Assembly (NCBI GenBank): GCA_965207945.1
Contig: OZ242303.1
Span: 1,488,001 to 1,552,000 of the forward strand
DNA: 64,000 bases
Reading direction: 5' to 3'
DNA from: JAAOII01 sp965207945
GTDB lineage: Bacteria; Pseudomonadota; Gammaproteobacteria; CBDBNL01; JAAOII01
Position 1 is the stretch's first letter, and the number at the start of each line of letters is the position of its first letter. The notes below the pieces were generated by a model, which made no database searches, was not told the DNA's origin, and worked only from the letters and a program-made list of their open reading frames with translations. Made by a program: the position numbers and the translations under genes. This document shows positions 32,897 through 42,590 of this stretch, piece after piece.

Positions 32897-33979
32897 ATGG
32901 CAAGTCAAAAGTATATTCAAAAGTATATTCTAAGTGCGGAGGATTGGCAGCTGCTTGCTGTAAGCGGCAAGGATTGCATGAGATTTCTGCAAGGGCATCT
33001 TACTTGCGACCTAATGCAACTGACTAAGGATAATCCGCTACTTGGCGTCGCCTGTGATATTAAGGGGCGGGTGGTTGCGAGCATGTTCTTAATTGCCGAT
33101 GAAGGCAATTTAGATGCAGGGGATTCTCAGGGGGATTCTCAAGGAGAAAATAATAAACGGGTGCTGATACTATTGCCAAGAGGTGTAATTGATTCTTTGC
33201 TCGCTCTATGGAGTAAGTATATGATGCTCTATCGCCAAACACAGATAGATATTCTTGATGGCGGCTTTGAGTTATTTATATTGCAAGAGGATAATGATGC
33301 TGTAAATGACTCCGCAAATGATGCCGCAAATAACGCCACAAATGATGCTGCCGGGGAAAGTCGGGGAGAACTTCATAGCCATAATCATAGCAATAACAAA
33401 GAGGTGAGGAAAGTTTTATCACAAGGGGACGGGGATGTTTTTATTAATGTGTTTGACAAAGCATCAAGTTCATCAAATCCATCAAGCCCAGTAAATCATC
33501 GGGACGGAAAGGACGAGAGCAATACTATCAGTTGGAATGCTTATTTAATTAAGCATGGCATCCCCTTTATAACCTCTGCAACATCAGGGCAAATGACGCC
33601 ACAGATGATTAATTATGACAAATTGGATGGAGTAAGTTTTACCAAAGGTTGTTATTTAGGGCAGGAGGTGGTGGCGCGAGTCCATTACAAAGGAAAATCA
33701 GCGCGTAGGTGTTATAAGGTTTCTTTTGAAAACAAGGGGGAATCTGTAACGACACAGATTAATATGCCGCTTTATTCTATAGTTGGCGACAAGATAAACG
33801 AAAGTGGCAAGTTAATAAATTATTGCCTTGAAGATGGTAATAAATATATGGGTATTGCGCTATTGAATAGTAATTTAGTGGATATGCAAAATATCTTCTT
33901 GAGTAAGCCCAGTTCCAATAATTCCAACAATTCCAGCAATTCCAACCACTCACCAGAGTCGCTTAGCTTAGTTGAATAA
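32897..33979 (+). CDS. ygfZ: Folate-dependent Fe-S cluster repair protein YgfZ
   Basis: GcvT-like tetrahydrofolate-binding protein that helps maintain certain [4Fe-4S] enzymes. The signature KGCYLGQEVVARVHYKGK starts near residue 249. 360 aa, longer than E. coli (326) owing to low-complexity inserts: QKYI twice at the N-terminus (12-bp repeat 32906-32929), GDSQ twice (33119-33142), five NDxx units (33293-33352) and an Asn/Ser-rich C-terminus. TACAAT lies 9 nt before the ATG and there is no Shine-Dalgarno. Fe-S clients nearby include the SdaA type of serine dehydratase. Confidence 0.88.
   Translation: MASQKYIQKYILSAEDWQLLAVSGKDCMRFLQGHLTCDLMQLTKDNPLLGVACDIKGRVVASMFLIADEGNLDAGDSQGDSQGENNKRVLILLPRGVIDSLLALWSKYMMLYRQTQIDILDGGFELFILQEDNDAVNDSANDAANNATNDAAGESRGELHSHNHSNNKEVRKVLSQGDGDVFINVFDKASSSSNPSSPVNHRDGKDESNTISWNAYLIKHGIPFITSATSGQMTPQMINYDKLDGVSFTKGCYLGQEVVARVHYKGKSARRCYKVSFENKGESVTTQINMPLYSIVGDKINESGKLINYCLEDGNKYMGIALLNSNLVDMQNIFLSKPSSNNSNNSSNSNHSPESLSLVE
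33293..33352 (+). repeat. Five degenerate 12-bp repeats inside ygfZ
   Basis: Five 12-bp units starting AAT-GA(T/C) or AAT-AAC encode NDAV-NDSA-NDAA-NNAT-NDAA. Two other 12-bp duplications lie upstream in the same gene (32906-32929 perfect; 33119-33142). Confidence 0.85.
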
Positions 33980-34028
33980 GGCGTTTGCAAGTATTGTATA
34001 TTGAGATTGTTGAATAGCAACCTCAATA

Positions 34029-34057
34029 TTGACTTATTATTGTAAATTCTCTATAAT
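34029..34057 (+). promoter_or_regulatory. Near-consensus sigma-70 promoter for the RND pump
   Basis: TTGACT (34029-34034), a 17-bp spacer and TATAAT (34052-34057). The -10 box ends 5 nt before the ATG at 34063, so the message would begin at or just inside the start codon. An imperfect inverted repeat (ATATTGAG with CTCAATAT, about 33999-34028) directly precedes the -35 box and could be an operator. Confidence 0.7.
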
Positions 34058-34062
34058 GGATT

Positions 34063-35271
34063 ATGAAATTTAAAATTAACATAGATATTAAAGCAATATT
34101 TAGTCCCATTAACAAAATCATATCAGCTACTGGGGAAGGGGTTAAATCTTTTTTTGGCGGGGTATGGAAAACATTGGCAAAATTGGTTCCGCAAAAAATT
34201 AAGGATATGAATTCTAACTATAAAATTGTTCTGGGGATATCTCTATTTTTACTGGTCTGGATGCTAAGTGGTATTATTGGTAAAGAGAAGCCGCAGGAAC
34301 TGGATGTTTCAGGGCGCACTAATAGCAACATTAAGACAGTACTGGTCAAGGAATTTTTTAACTCTCCTACCGAACGGATAATCCGCCTGAGTGGCAAATC
34401 CAAGGAAGAGCGAATGGTGGCAATTAAAGCCGAACTTAGCGCCCAAGTTGAGACCATAATCGTTAAAGCAGGCGATGATGTGGCAGCAGACATCAGCATC
34501 CTAAAACTGGAACAAGATGAAGTGTTAGCGCGCTTGCGGCAAGCACAATCACAAGAAAACCAAGCTCGTTTAGAATATCAAAGCCAACAAAGGTTGTTAA
34601 AGCAGAAGCTAACCTCGCAAACAAGCGCTGCGCAAGCATTAGCTAATTATCAAGCAGCTAAAGCTGGCGCTGCATTGGCACAGAAACAATTTGATTCAAC
34701 TGAAGTTAAGTCCCCTTTTGCTGGAATTGTTGAAAAAATCTATGTGGAGCACGGAGATTTCGTTCAGCCAGGTAAATTACTGGCTGATGTATTTGATTAT
34801 GACCCTATGCTAATAATGGGTGACCTGTCAGAGTTAGAAATAAATTTCATTCAACCTGGTTCCAAAGCCATAGTTAATCTGGCAACTGGAGAAGAAGTTG
34901 AAGGAACTGTTAGTTATGTAGCAAAGGTATCAGACGAGCTTTCTCGCACCTTTGAGGTTCAAGTAGAAATTCCCAACGCAGATAAATCCTTACGCGCTGG
35001 AGTAACCGCAGAACTTGAGTTTTTTGCGGGAACCATTAATGCGGTTAACATCCCTCCTTCCATCATCAATATTAATGCAGAGGGTAAACTCGGAGTTAAA
35101 GTTATTGCCTCAAACAACATAGTTGAGTTTATGCCAATTGAAGTAGTTAAAGCGGAAACTAACGAAATGTGGGTTGGGGGTCTGCCTGACGGAGTGAAAA
35201 TAATAATACGCGGTTATGGATTTGTTGATGAAGGCGAGCAAGTTGCAATAGAAGTAAAGGGAGAAGGTTAG
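34063..35271 (+). CDS. RND efflux periplasmic adaptor (membrane fusion protein)
   Basis: 402 aa. The first 48 residues are an unusual amphipathic extension; a membrane anchor follows (KIVLGISLFLLVWMLSG), then lipoyl/hairpin parts (SAQVETIIVKAGDDV; coiled coil rich in Gln/Ala about 145-205; VKSPFAGIVEKIYVEHGDFV) and the beta-barrel. It bridges the inner-membrane pump encoded 3 nt downstream to an outer-membrane channel not found here. Because the promoter puts transcription at the first ATG, translation may be leaderless or start at the internal ATG 34207, just before the anchor. Confidence 0.88.
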   Translation: MKFKINIDIKAIFSPINKIISATGEGVKSFFGGVWKTLAKLVPQKIKDMNSNYKIVLGISLFLLVWMLSGIIGKEKPQELDVSGRTNSNIKTVLVKEFFNSPTERIIRLSGKSKEERMVAIKAELSAQVETIIVKAGDDVAADISILKLEQDEVLARLRQAQSQENQARLEYQSQQRLLKQKLTSQTSAAQALANYQAAKAGAALAQKQFDSTEVKSPFAGIVEKIYVEHGDFVQPGKLLADVFDYDPMLIMGDLSELEINFIQPGSKAIVNLATGEEVEGTVSYVAKVSDELSRTFEVQVEIPNADKSLRAGVTAELEFFAGTINAVNIPPSIININAEGKLGVKVIASNNIVEFMPIEVVKAETNEMWVGGLPDGVKIIIRGYGFVDEGEQVAIEVKGEG

Positions 35272-35274
35272 AGT

Positions 35275-38200
35275 ATGGAACGTTTTATAGATGCGGCTAT
35301 AGAATACAAAAGAACAGTAATAATGCTGCTTGTTCTGGTGACAGTAAGCGGCATGCTTGCCTATGCCGCCATACCTAAAGAAGAAAGTCCTGATGTGAAT
35401 ATACCCAATCTATACATCAGTACCGCTCTTGAAGGAATTTCTTCCCTTGATGCGGATAAACTTTTGTCCTCTCCGATAGTCCGAGAACTGGAAGGAATTG
35501 ATGGACTGGAAAAAATTATCAGTACTGGGGCTGAGGGATATTCTGCTATTAACTTGGAGTTTGATTCTGCTATTGACATAGATACAATCCTACCAGATGT
35601 GCGCGCCAGCGTGGATAAGGCAAAAAATAATCTGCCAACAGATGCAAATGACCCATTTATAAGAGAAGTTAATGTTGCCTTATTTCCTATTCTGGTAATT
35701 ACAATGAGCGGTGATGTGGATGAGGCAATTCTTTACCGCTTTGTTGAAGAATTAAAAGATGGACTGGAAGGGCTGCCTGGAGTACTTGAAGCCAATATCA
35801 AAGGAGACCGCGCAGAATTTGCGGAAATAATTGTTAATCCCTATTCATTGGAACAATACGACTTAAACCTTGACGAACTCATAGGGCTGGTCTCAAGCAA
35901 TAATCGTTTGGTCGCCGCCGGAGCTCTGGATACAGGCGAAGGAAGGTTTGGAGTTAAAGTGCCAGGTTTGCTGGAAGATGAAAATGATATTCTTAATCTG
36001 CCGATTAAGGTAGTAAATGATAAGGTTATAACCTATCGTGATATAGCTGTAGGCAGAAGGACATACAAGGACCCAACCTCTTATTCCCGCTTCAATGGTA
36101 AATCAACTGTAAGCATTGAAATAGTAAAACGGATAGGAGAGAACTCTATTGATACTATAGAAAATATAAAAAAACACATTGAAGAAAATAAAAAAGAGTT
36201 TCCGCCTGGGATTGAACTTAATTATTCATCGGATAGTTCTGTGGGGATTCGCGATAGTTTAAATAGTTTATTTAACAATGTTATTGCGGCAGCAATATTG
36301 GTTATGTTGGTATCTATAATTTTTGTTGGTTTTCGTAATGCTCTGTTGGTGGGATTATCTATACCCTGCTCGTTTCTTGCTGCCATTCTCATAATCAACT
36401 TGATGGGATACACTTTGAATATTGTAGTGCTGTTTGGCTTAATCCTTAGTGTTGGTATGCTGGTGGATGGCGCCATAGTAGTATCCGAATATGCAGATAT
36501 GAGAATGCTGCAAGGAAGTTCTCGCGTTGATGCTTATGCCGCAGCCGCCAAACGAATGTTATGGCCCATAATTGCCTCAACTGCTACAACTCTGGCAGCG
36601 TTCTTCCCCCTATTATTTTGGCCCGATGTAACTGGGGATTTTATGAAATATATTCCCATAACAGTAATTACTACTTTGCTCTCCGCCTTAGTAGTAGCTC
36701 TCATTGCCTTGCCTGTGCTGGGTTCATTAATTGGCAGGCCTAATGTTCACGCAATTAATACGCGGGCGATTCTGTTAGCTGCCGAGAAAAAGAACTATAG
36801 CGCCATAACAGGACTTCCTGGTTTATATCTGCGCGTAGTTGATAGAGCCATTCACCATGCCTATAAGACAGTTGCCGTTCTATTTGCCTTGTTTATAACA
36901 ATTATCGTGGTTTATTTCTCATTTGGCAAAGGGGTAGAGTTTTTCCCTAGCGTGGAACCAGATAATTCCCAAGTTAGAATAAGAGCGCGTGGCGACCTGG
37001 CACTTGACGAAAGAGACCAAATAGTTAAGCAGGTGGAAGAAAGAATGCTCGCAATTAAGGAGTTTAAGACAGTTTATACCACTGTATCTGTTGAAGGAGG
37101 CAGAGGCGGTGGTGGAGCAGCTCAGGATTTAATCGGCACTATACAAGTTGAGTTTTCTGATTGGCGTAATCGCCCTCCTGCTGCCGAAATTATGCAAAAG
37201 GTTGACCAGATGGCGGGTGATTTCCCTGGCGTTCTGTTGGAAGTCCGTAGTGAACAAGCAGGTCCTCCCAGCAATGCAGACATTGAAATTGAGCTGTCCT
37301 CCAACTATAAAGATATCTTAGATAAAACTGTGGATGAGCTTACCCAGTATATCCAAAGCAATGTAAGCGATATAAAAGCAATCCGCAATACCAGGTCACT
37401 GCCAAGCATCGCTTGGGAAGTTGATGTGGATAGGGAAAAAGCAAGCAGGTTCAATGTTAATATTGCAACTCTTGGTTCTTTCGTGCAGATGATAACCAAT
37501 GGCATAAAGGTATCCGATTATCTGCCAGAAGGAGCTCAGGAAGAAGTTGATATAAGATTACGCTTTCCTTTTAATGAAAGAAATATTGACCGGCTGGAAA
37601 GAATGCGCGTTTCGGCTAAAGGCGAACAAATACCAGTTAGTAATTTTATTACACGCACGGCAAGGCCTCGTGAAAATGAAGTAACGCGAATTAACGGACG
37701 CTTTGCTTATAACATAGAAATTGACTTACAACAAGGGGTGCGCCCCGACCAAAAATTGCCAGAGCTTATAGCCATACTATCCAGTGAATATATGCCGCCT
37801 GTGGTGGGTTGGAAGTTCGGCGGAACTCAGCAAAACCAACAAGAGGCAGGAGCTTTCTTGGTGCGAGCTTTTGGTGTGGCATTTTTTATTATGCTGGTTA
37901 TTTTGGTTACTCAATTTAATAGTTTTAGGCAGGCGCTATTAGTGCTAAGCGCTATATTCTTTTCCACTGCTGGGGTCTTTCTTGGACTACTGATAAGAGG
38001 AGAGGCATTTAGCGTAGTGATGAGCGGCATAGGAATTGTAGCCCTGGCTGGAATAGTGGTTAATAATAATATCATTCTCATAGATACGTTCAACAAACTT
38101 AGGCAGGATGGAGAAACAGCGCGTCATGCGGTTCTGCAGACATGTGTGCAACGTTTTCGTCCAGTCCTGCTTACCAGCGCTACCACTATTATGGGACTAA

Positions 38201-38466
38201 TGCCGTTGGTTACCCAACTTAATCTTAACTTCATAGAACGTGACATAACAATAGGCGCGCCGTCTTCACAATGGTGGGTGCAACTATCAACTGCAATTGC
38301 TGGTGGATTGTTATTTGCCACAGTAATAACTTTGTTCTTAACTCCTTCATTTTTGTATAACCATGCAATAAAAGAAGACAAGAAGCGTGGAATTAAAGAA
38401 GTCGCTACTGGCAAGGCAAAACTGGAAATAGACCTAAGCATAGCTAAAGCTACATTAAAGAACTAA
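35275..38466 (+). CDS. RND efflux pump, AcrB/HAE1-like
   Basis: Inner-membrane proton-driven exporter, 1063 aa, with two repeats of helices and large periplasmic loops. The first helix (about 14-32) is followed by PKEESPDVNIPN, the helix-4 proton site is GMLVDGAIVVSEYAD (one Asp, as in several RND subfamilies) and the later GIVVNNNIILIDTFN and RPVLLTSATTIMGLMP motifs are standard. Pairs with the adaptor just upstream (AAGG 8 nt before the ATG). No TolC-type channel or regulator is adjacent. Substrate range cannot be read. Confidence 0.93.
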   Translation: MERFIDAAIEYKRTVIMLLVLVTVSGMLAYAAIPKEESPDVNIPNLYISTALEGISSLDADKLLSSPIVRELEGIDGLEKIISTGAEGYSAINLEFDSAIDIDTILPDVRASVDKAKNNLPTDANDPFIREVNVALFPILVITMSGDVDEAILYRFVEELKDGLEGLPGVLEANIKGDRAEFAEIIVNPYSLEQYDLNLDELIGLVSSNNRLVAAGALDTGEGRFGVKVPGLLEDENDILNLPIKVVNDKVITYRDIAVGRRTYKDPTSYSRFNGKSTVSIEIVKRIGENSIDTIENIKKHIEENKKEFPPGIELNYSSDSSVGIRDSLNSLFNNVIAAAILVMLVSIIFVGFRNALLVGLSIPCSFLAAILIINLMGYTLNIVVLFGLILSVGMLVDGAIVVSEYADMRMLQGSSRVDAYAAAAKRMLWPIIASTATTLAAFFPLLFWPDVTGDFMKYIPITVITTLLSALVVALIALPVLGSLIGRPNVHAINTRAILLAAEKKNYSAITGLPGLYLRVVDRAIHHAYKTVAVLFALFITIIVVYFSFGKGVEFFPSVEPDNSQVRIRARGDLALDERDQIVKQVEERMLAIKEFKTVYTTVSVEGGRGGGGAAQDLIGTIQVEFSDWRNRPPAAEIMQKVDQMAGDFPGVLLEVRSEQAGPPSNADIEIELSSNYKDILDKTVDELTQYIQSNVSDIKAIRNTRSLPSIAWEVDVDREKASRFNVNIATLGSFVQMITNGIKVSDYLPEGAQEEVDIRLRFPFNERNIDRLERMRVSAKGEQIPVSNFITRTARPRENEVTRINGRFAYNIEIDLQQGVRPDQKLPELIAILSSEYMPPVVGWKFGGTQQNQQEAGAFLVRAFGVAFFIMLVILVTQFNSFRQALLVLSAIFFSTAGVFLGLLIRGEAFSVVMSGIGIVALAGIVVNNNIILIDTFNKLRQDGETARHAVLQTCVQRFRPVLLTSATTIMGLMPLVTQLNLNFIERDITIGAPSSQWWVQLSTAIAGGLLFATVITLFLTPSFLYNHAIKEDKKRGIKEVATGKAKLEIDLSIAKATLKN

Positions 38467-38475
38467 CTAAAGATT

Positions 38476-39501
38476 ATGACGGTAATCTTTTTAGTGGCTC
38501 TCGCAACGGCAACATTGTCTTGCTTGGGGTTGATATTTATCCGTTTGCCCAAATCTTTCCTTGACACAGATACCAGTGGAGCGCAAAAATTTCATCAGGA
38601 CTCCGCCATACCCCGCATCGGAGGATTGGCAATCCTGGTAGGATTAGTTACAGTCCTTTATGGGCAACCGATTTTCTTAGGGTTGATTTTCTTGGCTTTC
38701 TTAGCTGGTTTTATAGAAGATCTTGCCAAAGATGTTCCTCCTGTTTATCGCTTAAGTTTTTCGTTTATTGCGGCATTGCTTGCATGTTTGCTATTAGATA
38801 GCGGCTTTTACAATAGTGGTTTTTCGTGGATTGATAAACATCTGTTAGCCAATATGTGGGTTGCTTACCCGGTTGCTATTTTTATGATAGGTGGGGTTAT
38901 GCATGGCATTAATATTATTGACGGATACAATGGCCTTTCCTTAGGAGTTTCTTTATTAGCGTTGACTTGCTTATGCATCATAGAAATGAATGTTGGTGAT
39001 TACCAATTAGCAAAAATAAGCATCGGACTTATGGGAGCAATCTTGGGAGTCATGCTTTTCAATTATCCGTGGGGCAAGATATTTATTGGCGATGGCGGCG
39101 CCTATATGATTGGCTTTATCATCGCAGTTATTTCTCTTTTGTTAGTAAATCGTAATCCGCAGGTTTCTCCTTGGTTTCCGTTAATGGTTATTGCCTATCC
39201 AGTATGGGAAACATTATTTTCAATATTCCGTAAAAAATTTGTGATGAAGTCATCTCCTACAGAACCAGATGGTTATCACTTGCACATGTTAGTTTATAAG
39301 AAGATTATCAAGCGGTTATTTCCTAGCTGGAAGGCAAGGTTTCAAAACTCAGCTGTATCTCCTATCCTGTGGATATTTTCTTTAGGGGGAATGATTCCCG
39401 CATTGCTGCTATGGAATAATACGGATTTATTGGTTATAAGTGGGGCTGTGTTTATAGCGCTTTACTGCTCATGCTATTGGCTTATATATAAGTGTATATA
39501 G
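38476..39501 (+). CDS. WecA/MraY-family polyprenyl-phosphate sugar-1-phosphate transferase
   Basis: Multi-span membrane enzyme, 341 aa, about ten helices, that loads a HexNAc-1-phosphate on undecaprenyl phosphate. Characteristic loops are FHQDSAIPRIGGLAI, GFIEDLAKDVPP, INIIDGYNGLSLG and FIGDGGAYMIGF; the late His motif is DGYHLHML. WecA-type (O-antigen/ECA) is more likely than MraY because no murein genes surround it. It follows the RND gene by 9 nt and converges with livF. A 10-bp direct repeat (ATATATAAGT at 39484 and 39507) brackets its stop codon. Confidence 0.82.
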   Translation: MTVIFLVALATATLSCLGLIFIRLPKSFLDTDTSGAQKFHQDSAIPRIGGLAILVGLVTVLYGQPIFLGLIFLAFLAGFIEDLAKDVPPVYRLSFSFIAALLACLLLDSGFYNSGFSWIDKHLLANMWVAYPVAIFMIGGVMHGINIIDGYNGLSLGVSLLALTCLCIIEMNVGDYQLAKISIGLMGAILGVMLFNYPWGKIFIGDGGAYMIGFIIAVISLLLVNRNPQVSPWFPLMVIAYPVWETLFSIFRKKFVMKSSPTEPDGYHLHMLVYKKIIKRLFPSWKARFQNSAVSPILWIFSLGGMIPALLLWNNTDLLVISGAVFIALYCSCYWLIYKCI

Positions 39502-39533
39502 GTGCCATATATAAGTATTAAAGTTACTTGTGG

Positions 39534-40283
39534 TTAGGAGCCAAGATAGGCGTCCTTAATCTCTTTATTATTTAATAGTTCTTTGCCGCTGCCTTGCATG
39601 GAAATATTGCCATTAACCAAGACATAAGCGCGGTCGGCAAGTTGTAATGCTAAGTTAGCATTTTGCTCCACCAATAAAATAGTTATTCCCCCTGCTGCGA
39701 TATCCTTAAGCCGCTCAAAAATTTGATTGACAATTATTGGCGCAAGCCCTAAACTCGGTTCATCCAGTAGTATAAATTGTGGCTTACTCATCAATGCTCG
39801 ACCTATGGCAAGCATCTGTTGCTCTCCTCCCGACAGAGTGCCCCCACGTTGCAGCCGTCTTTCTTTAAGCAAAGGAAAAATATCATATATTCCACTCATA
39901 ATATCAGGGATTTCATTCTTATCAATATGAATGCTCCCCATGTGTAGATTTTCTTCAATCGTCATTGCTGGAAATATACGTCTCCCTTCTGGTACCATGC
40001 TAATGCCTAACTTGGCAATCTTATTGGTGCGATAGCCCGTAATGTTATGTCCCTTATAAATAACCTTTCCCCTCTTGGCTTTAGGATTAGCAAATACTGT
40101 CATTAATAGAGTGGACTTGCCCGCGCCATTCGCCCCTATTATGGTTACTATTTCTCCTTTGTCAACATTAATTGAAACCTTATTTAATGCTTGAATAGGT
40201 CCATAAAATGTGCTGACCTCAGACATTTCTAATATAGATTTTGTGGGTTCAGTAGTTGCTGTAGTTTGCTTGATTGTTGCCAT
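39534..40283 (-). CDS. livF: Branched-chain amino acid-type ABC importer ATPase LivF
   Basis: Second ATPase of a HAAT-family importer, 249 aa. Walker A GANGAGKSTL, signature LSGGEQQMLAIGRAL and Walker B FILLDEPSLGLAP are intact; SMVPEGRRIFPAM is typical of LivF. It is last in the livKHMGF order. The family handles Leu/Ile/Val but also urea, amides or aromatic acids, so the ligand is open. Confidence 0.93.
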   Translation of the reverse strand: MATIKQTTATTEPTKSILEMSEVSTFYGPIQALNKVSINVDKGEIVTIIGANGAGKSTLLMTVFANPKAKRGKVIYKGHNITGYRTNKIAKLGISMVPEGRRIFPAMTIEENLHMGSIHIDKNEIPDIMSGIYDIFPLLKERRLQRGGTLSGGEQQMLAIGRALMSKPQFILLDEPSLGLAPIIVNQIFERLKDIAAGGITILLVEQNANLALQLADRAYVLVNGNISMQGSGKELLNNKEIKDAYLGS

Positions 40284-40296
40284 TATTTCTGCCCTC

Positions 40297-41169
40297 CTAT
40301 TGCTCTTGCCCCAAATAGGCGGCTATTACCTTAGGACTGTTTTTTACTTCTATGGGCTTGCCAGCAAAAATTACTTCGCCATAATTGAGGACTACTATGT
40401 GGTCGGATATGTTCATAACCAAATGCATATCATGTTCTATAATCAAGATGGTTACGTTATATTCATCACGTAGCTTGATTATCATTTCACTAAGTTCCTT
40501 TGTCTCAGATGGATTCAAACCAGCGGCTGGCTCATCCAAGCATAAAATCTTAGGAGCGGTGCACATTGCCCGCGCTATCTCCAGTCGTTTTTGTTCTCCA
40601 TAAGGCAGCTCACCCGCTATGCGATTAGCTGATTTGCTAAGATTAAAAAACTTCAACCATTTATTGGCAATAAGCATTGATGTCTCTTGTGATTCAATAT
40701 ATCCCTGGGTCTTGAATATTCCTTTAAGTAAACTACGTTCCATACTCATGTGTTGCGCCACTAGCAGGTTCTCGGCAGCCGACATTTCTTTAAACAGACG
40801 GGTATTTTGGAAAGTGCGCGCCAAGCCAGCGCGATTAACTAGATGTGTGCCACCAAACATTTTGTAAAAAAGCCGACTAAAGAAAGATAAAGGATTAATG
40901 AAATCACCTGGCTTAAATTTCTCGCCTAAAATTTTGACTATATCATAAGAACTATCCTTGCCTTGAAGTCGCAACTTACTGCCAGGCGCTGCCTTATAAA
41001 AACCAGTTAAGCAGTTAAACACTGTGGTCTTACCCGCCCCGTTAGGACCTATTAATGCGGTAATTGATGGTTGCTTAACCTTAAAATTAACATCCTTAAG
41101 GGCGACTATGCCGCCAAACTTCATACTAAGGTTGGTGACATCAAGTATTGTGTTATCAGATAAATCCAT
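40297..41169 (-). CDS. livG: Branched-chain amino acid-type ABC importer ATPase LivG
   Basis: First ATPase, 290 aa. Walker A GPNGAGKTTV, the LivG-type ARTFQNTRLFKEM, signature PYGEQKRLEIARAM, Walker B ILCLDEPAAGLNPSE. About 35 residues longer than usual owing to an insert between Walker A and the Q-loop (DSSYDIVKILGEKFKPG region). It lies 13 nt before livF and 6 nt after livM. Confidence 0.93.
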   Translation of the reverse strand: MDLSDNTILDVTNLSMKFGGIVALKDVNFKVKQPSITALIGPNGAGKTTVFNCLTGFYKAAPGSKLRLQGKDSSYDIVKILGEKFKPGDFINPLSFFSRLFYKMFGGTHLVNRAGLARTFQNTRLFKEMSAAENLLVAQHMSMERSLLKGIFKTQGYIESQETSMLIANKWLKFFNLSKSANRIAGELPYGEQKRLEIARAMCTAPKILCLDEPAAGLNPSETKELSEMIIKLRDEYNVTILIIEHDMHLVMNISDHIVVLNYGEVIFAGKPIEVKNSPKVIAAYLGQEQ

Positions 41170-41175
41170 AATTAA

Positions 41176-42579
41176 CTATTCGGCTGTGGAGTTGCCTTTT
41201 TGGCTACTACTTGTTGCTTGATTTTGCGCCGAACCATCTTGCTGCTGACGCACCTTATAAAAAGGACGCACTGGTTTAACCAAACCGCGTGGTCGCCAAA
41301 TCATCATAAGAATCATAAGAGCGCCAAACATAAGCACTCGGTAATCTGCAAATTCACGTAGCAGCTCGGGCAAGATGGTTAAAACAATGGCGGCTATTAC
41401 TACCCCTAAGGTTGAACCAAGACCACCAAGGACAACAATTGCCACAATAAGCGCCGACTCAAGAAAAGTAAAAGAACTGGGATTAACGAACTTTTGATAA
41501 GAAGCAAAAAATACTCCCGCAAGTCCTCCAACACTTGCCCCTATCATAAAAGCAGAAAGCTTAACCAGAACATGGTTTAGCCCTAAAGAACGACAAGCGA
41601 TTTCATCCTCGCGCAATGCTTCCCAAGCGCGTCCCACTGGCATACGCACCAAGCGCTTATTAACATAAAGAGCAAATATCACACATATTAAGATCATCCA
41701 ATAAATGAACATATATTTGTATGAAGAAGTATATTCCAAACCGAAAAATTCATGGAATGGCATCATTGATTCTGTGCCAGCGCGACTAAAAGATAGCAGA
41801 TTAAAGAAGGTGACGTCTGGAGCTGTCATGCCATTTGGTCCGCCAGTAAAAGATATCCAATTATTGAGCACCAAACGAATTATTTCCCCAAAGCCAAGAG
41901 TAACTATGGCAAGATAGTCGCCATGCATTCTTAATACCGGGAAACCCAATACTGCGCCCCAGCATGCTGCGATTATGGGGCTTATGAATAAGATACTCCA
42001 AAAACCCAGACCCAGTTCTGCATATCCTATGGTAAGTGAATAGGCGCCTATGGCATAAAAAGCTACATAGCCCAAATCTAACAATCCTGCTAACCCCACT
42101 ACTATGTTTAATCCCATTCCCAACAGGACATAAATCAGCGCCAAAATCATTATAGTGATGCCATATTTGCCGCCGAATATTCCCAACGTCTCGGGGGAAT
42201 AATGGGCTACAACTGGGAAAGTAAATGCTATGAGGGCTACAAGGGGTAAAGATGCTTGCCACCAAATAGAAGTTGTTTGCTTGGAGACGGTAACATGCAC
42301 TTTTCTGCCGCTGAGGAACCTATCCAGAACATTTGCTCCATAAGGTGTCTGGACAAAGATTGATACGGCAAACCTACCGACGGCAACCACAGCAACAAAT
42401 ATCATTGCCACCTTAAGATTATTGCGCAGCTCGTAGCCATCTAAAACCAAGCCAACTATTGGAGCAAATAGCACTAAGGCAATCATGGCTGCGAGAATCG
42501 TATCAAATATAGAAGCGCGCAGATTTAGCTTAAAAGTACCTGATGTGCTGGAGGGCGTTTGAGTGTTATTAGTATTCAT
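41176..42579 (-). CDS. livM: Branched-chain amino acid-type ABC importer permease LivM
   Basis: Membrane subunit, 467 aa with about ten helices; the core LDLGYVAFYAIGAY and ALREDEIACRSLGLN (coupling helix) are characteristic. It has an extended N-terminal part (two extra helices before residue 125), as in E. coli LivM. A polar Gln/Ser-rich tail (QQQDGSAQNQATSSS) ends the protein. Confidence 0.93.
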   Translation of the reverse strand: MNTNNTQTPSSTSGTFKLNLRASIFDTILAAMIALVLFAPIVGLVLDGYELRNNLKVAMIFVAVVAVGRFAVSIFVQTPYGANVLDRFLSGRKVHVTVSKQTTSIWWQASLPLVALIAFTFPVVAHYSPETLGIFGGKYGITIMILALIYVLLGMGLNIVVGLAGLLDLGYVAFYAIGAYSLTIGYAELGLGFWSILFISPIIAACWGAVLGFPVLRMHGDYLAIVTLGFGEIIRLVLNNWISFTGGPNGMTAPDVTFFNLLSFSRAGTESMMPFHEFFGLEYTSSYKYMFIYWMILICVIFALYVNKRLVRMPVGRAWEALREDEIACRSLGLNHVLVKLSAFMIGASVGGLAGVFFASYQKFVNPSSFTFLESALIVAIVVLGGLGSTLGVVIAAIVLTILPELLREFADYRVLMFGALMILMMIWRPRGLVKPVRPFYKVRQQQDGSAQNQATSSSQKGNSTAE

Positions 42580-42590
42580 TATGTGTCCGT

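Noticed and set aside
41861..42265. 134-codon minus-strand frame inside livM
   Set aside because: Another frame of an intact, conserved permease gene on the same strand.
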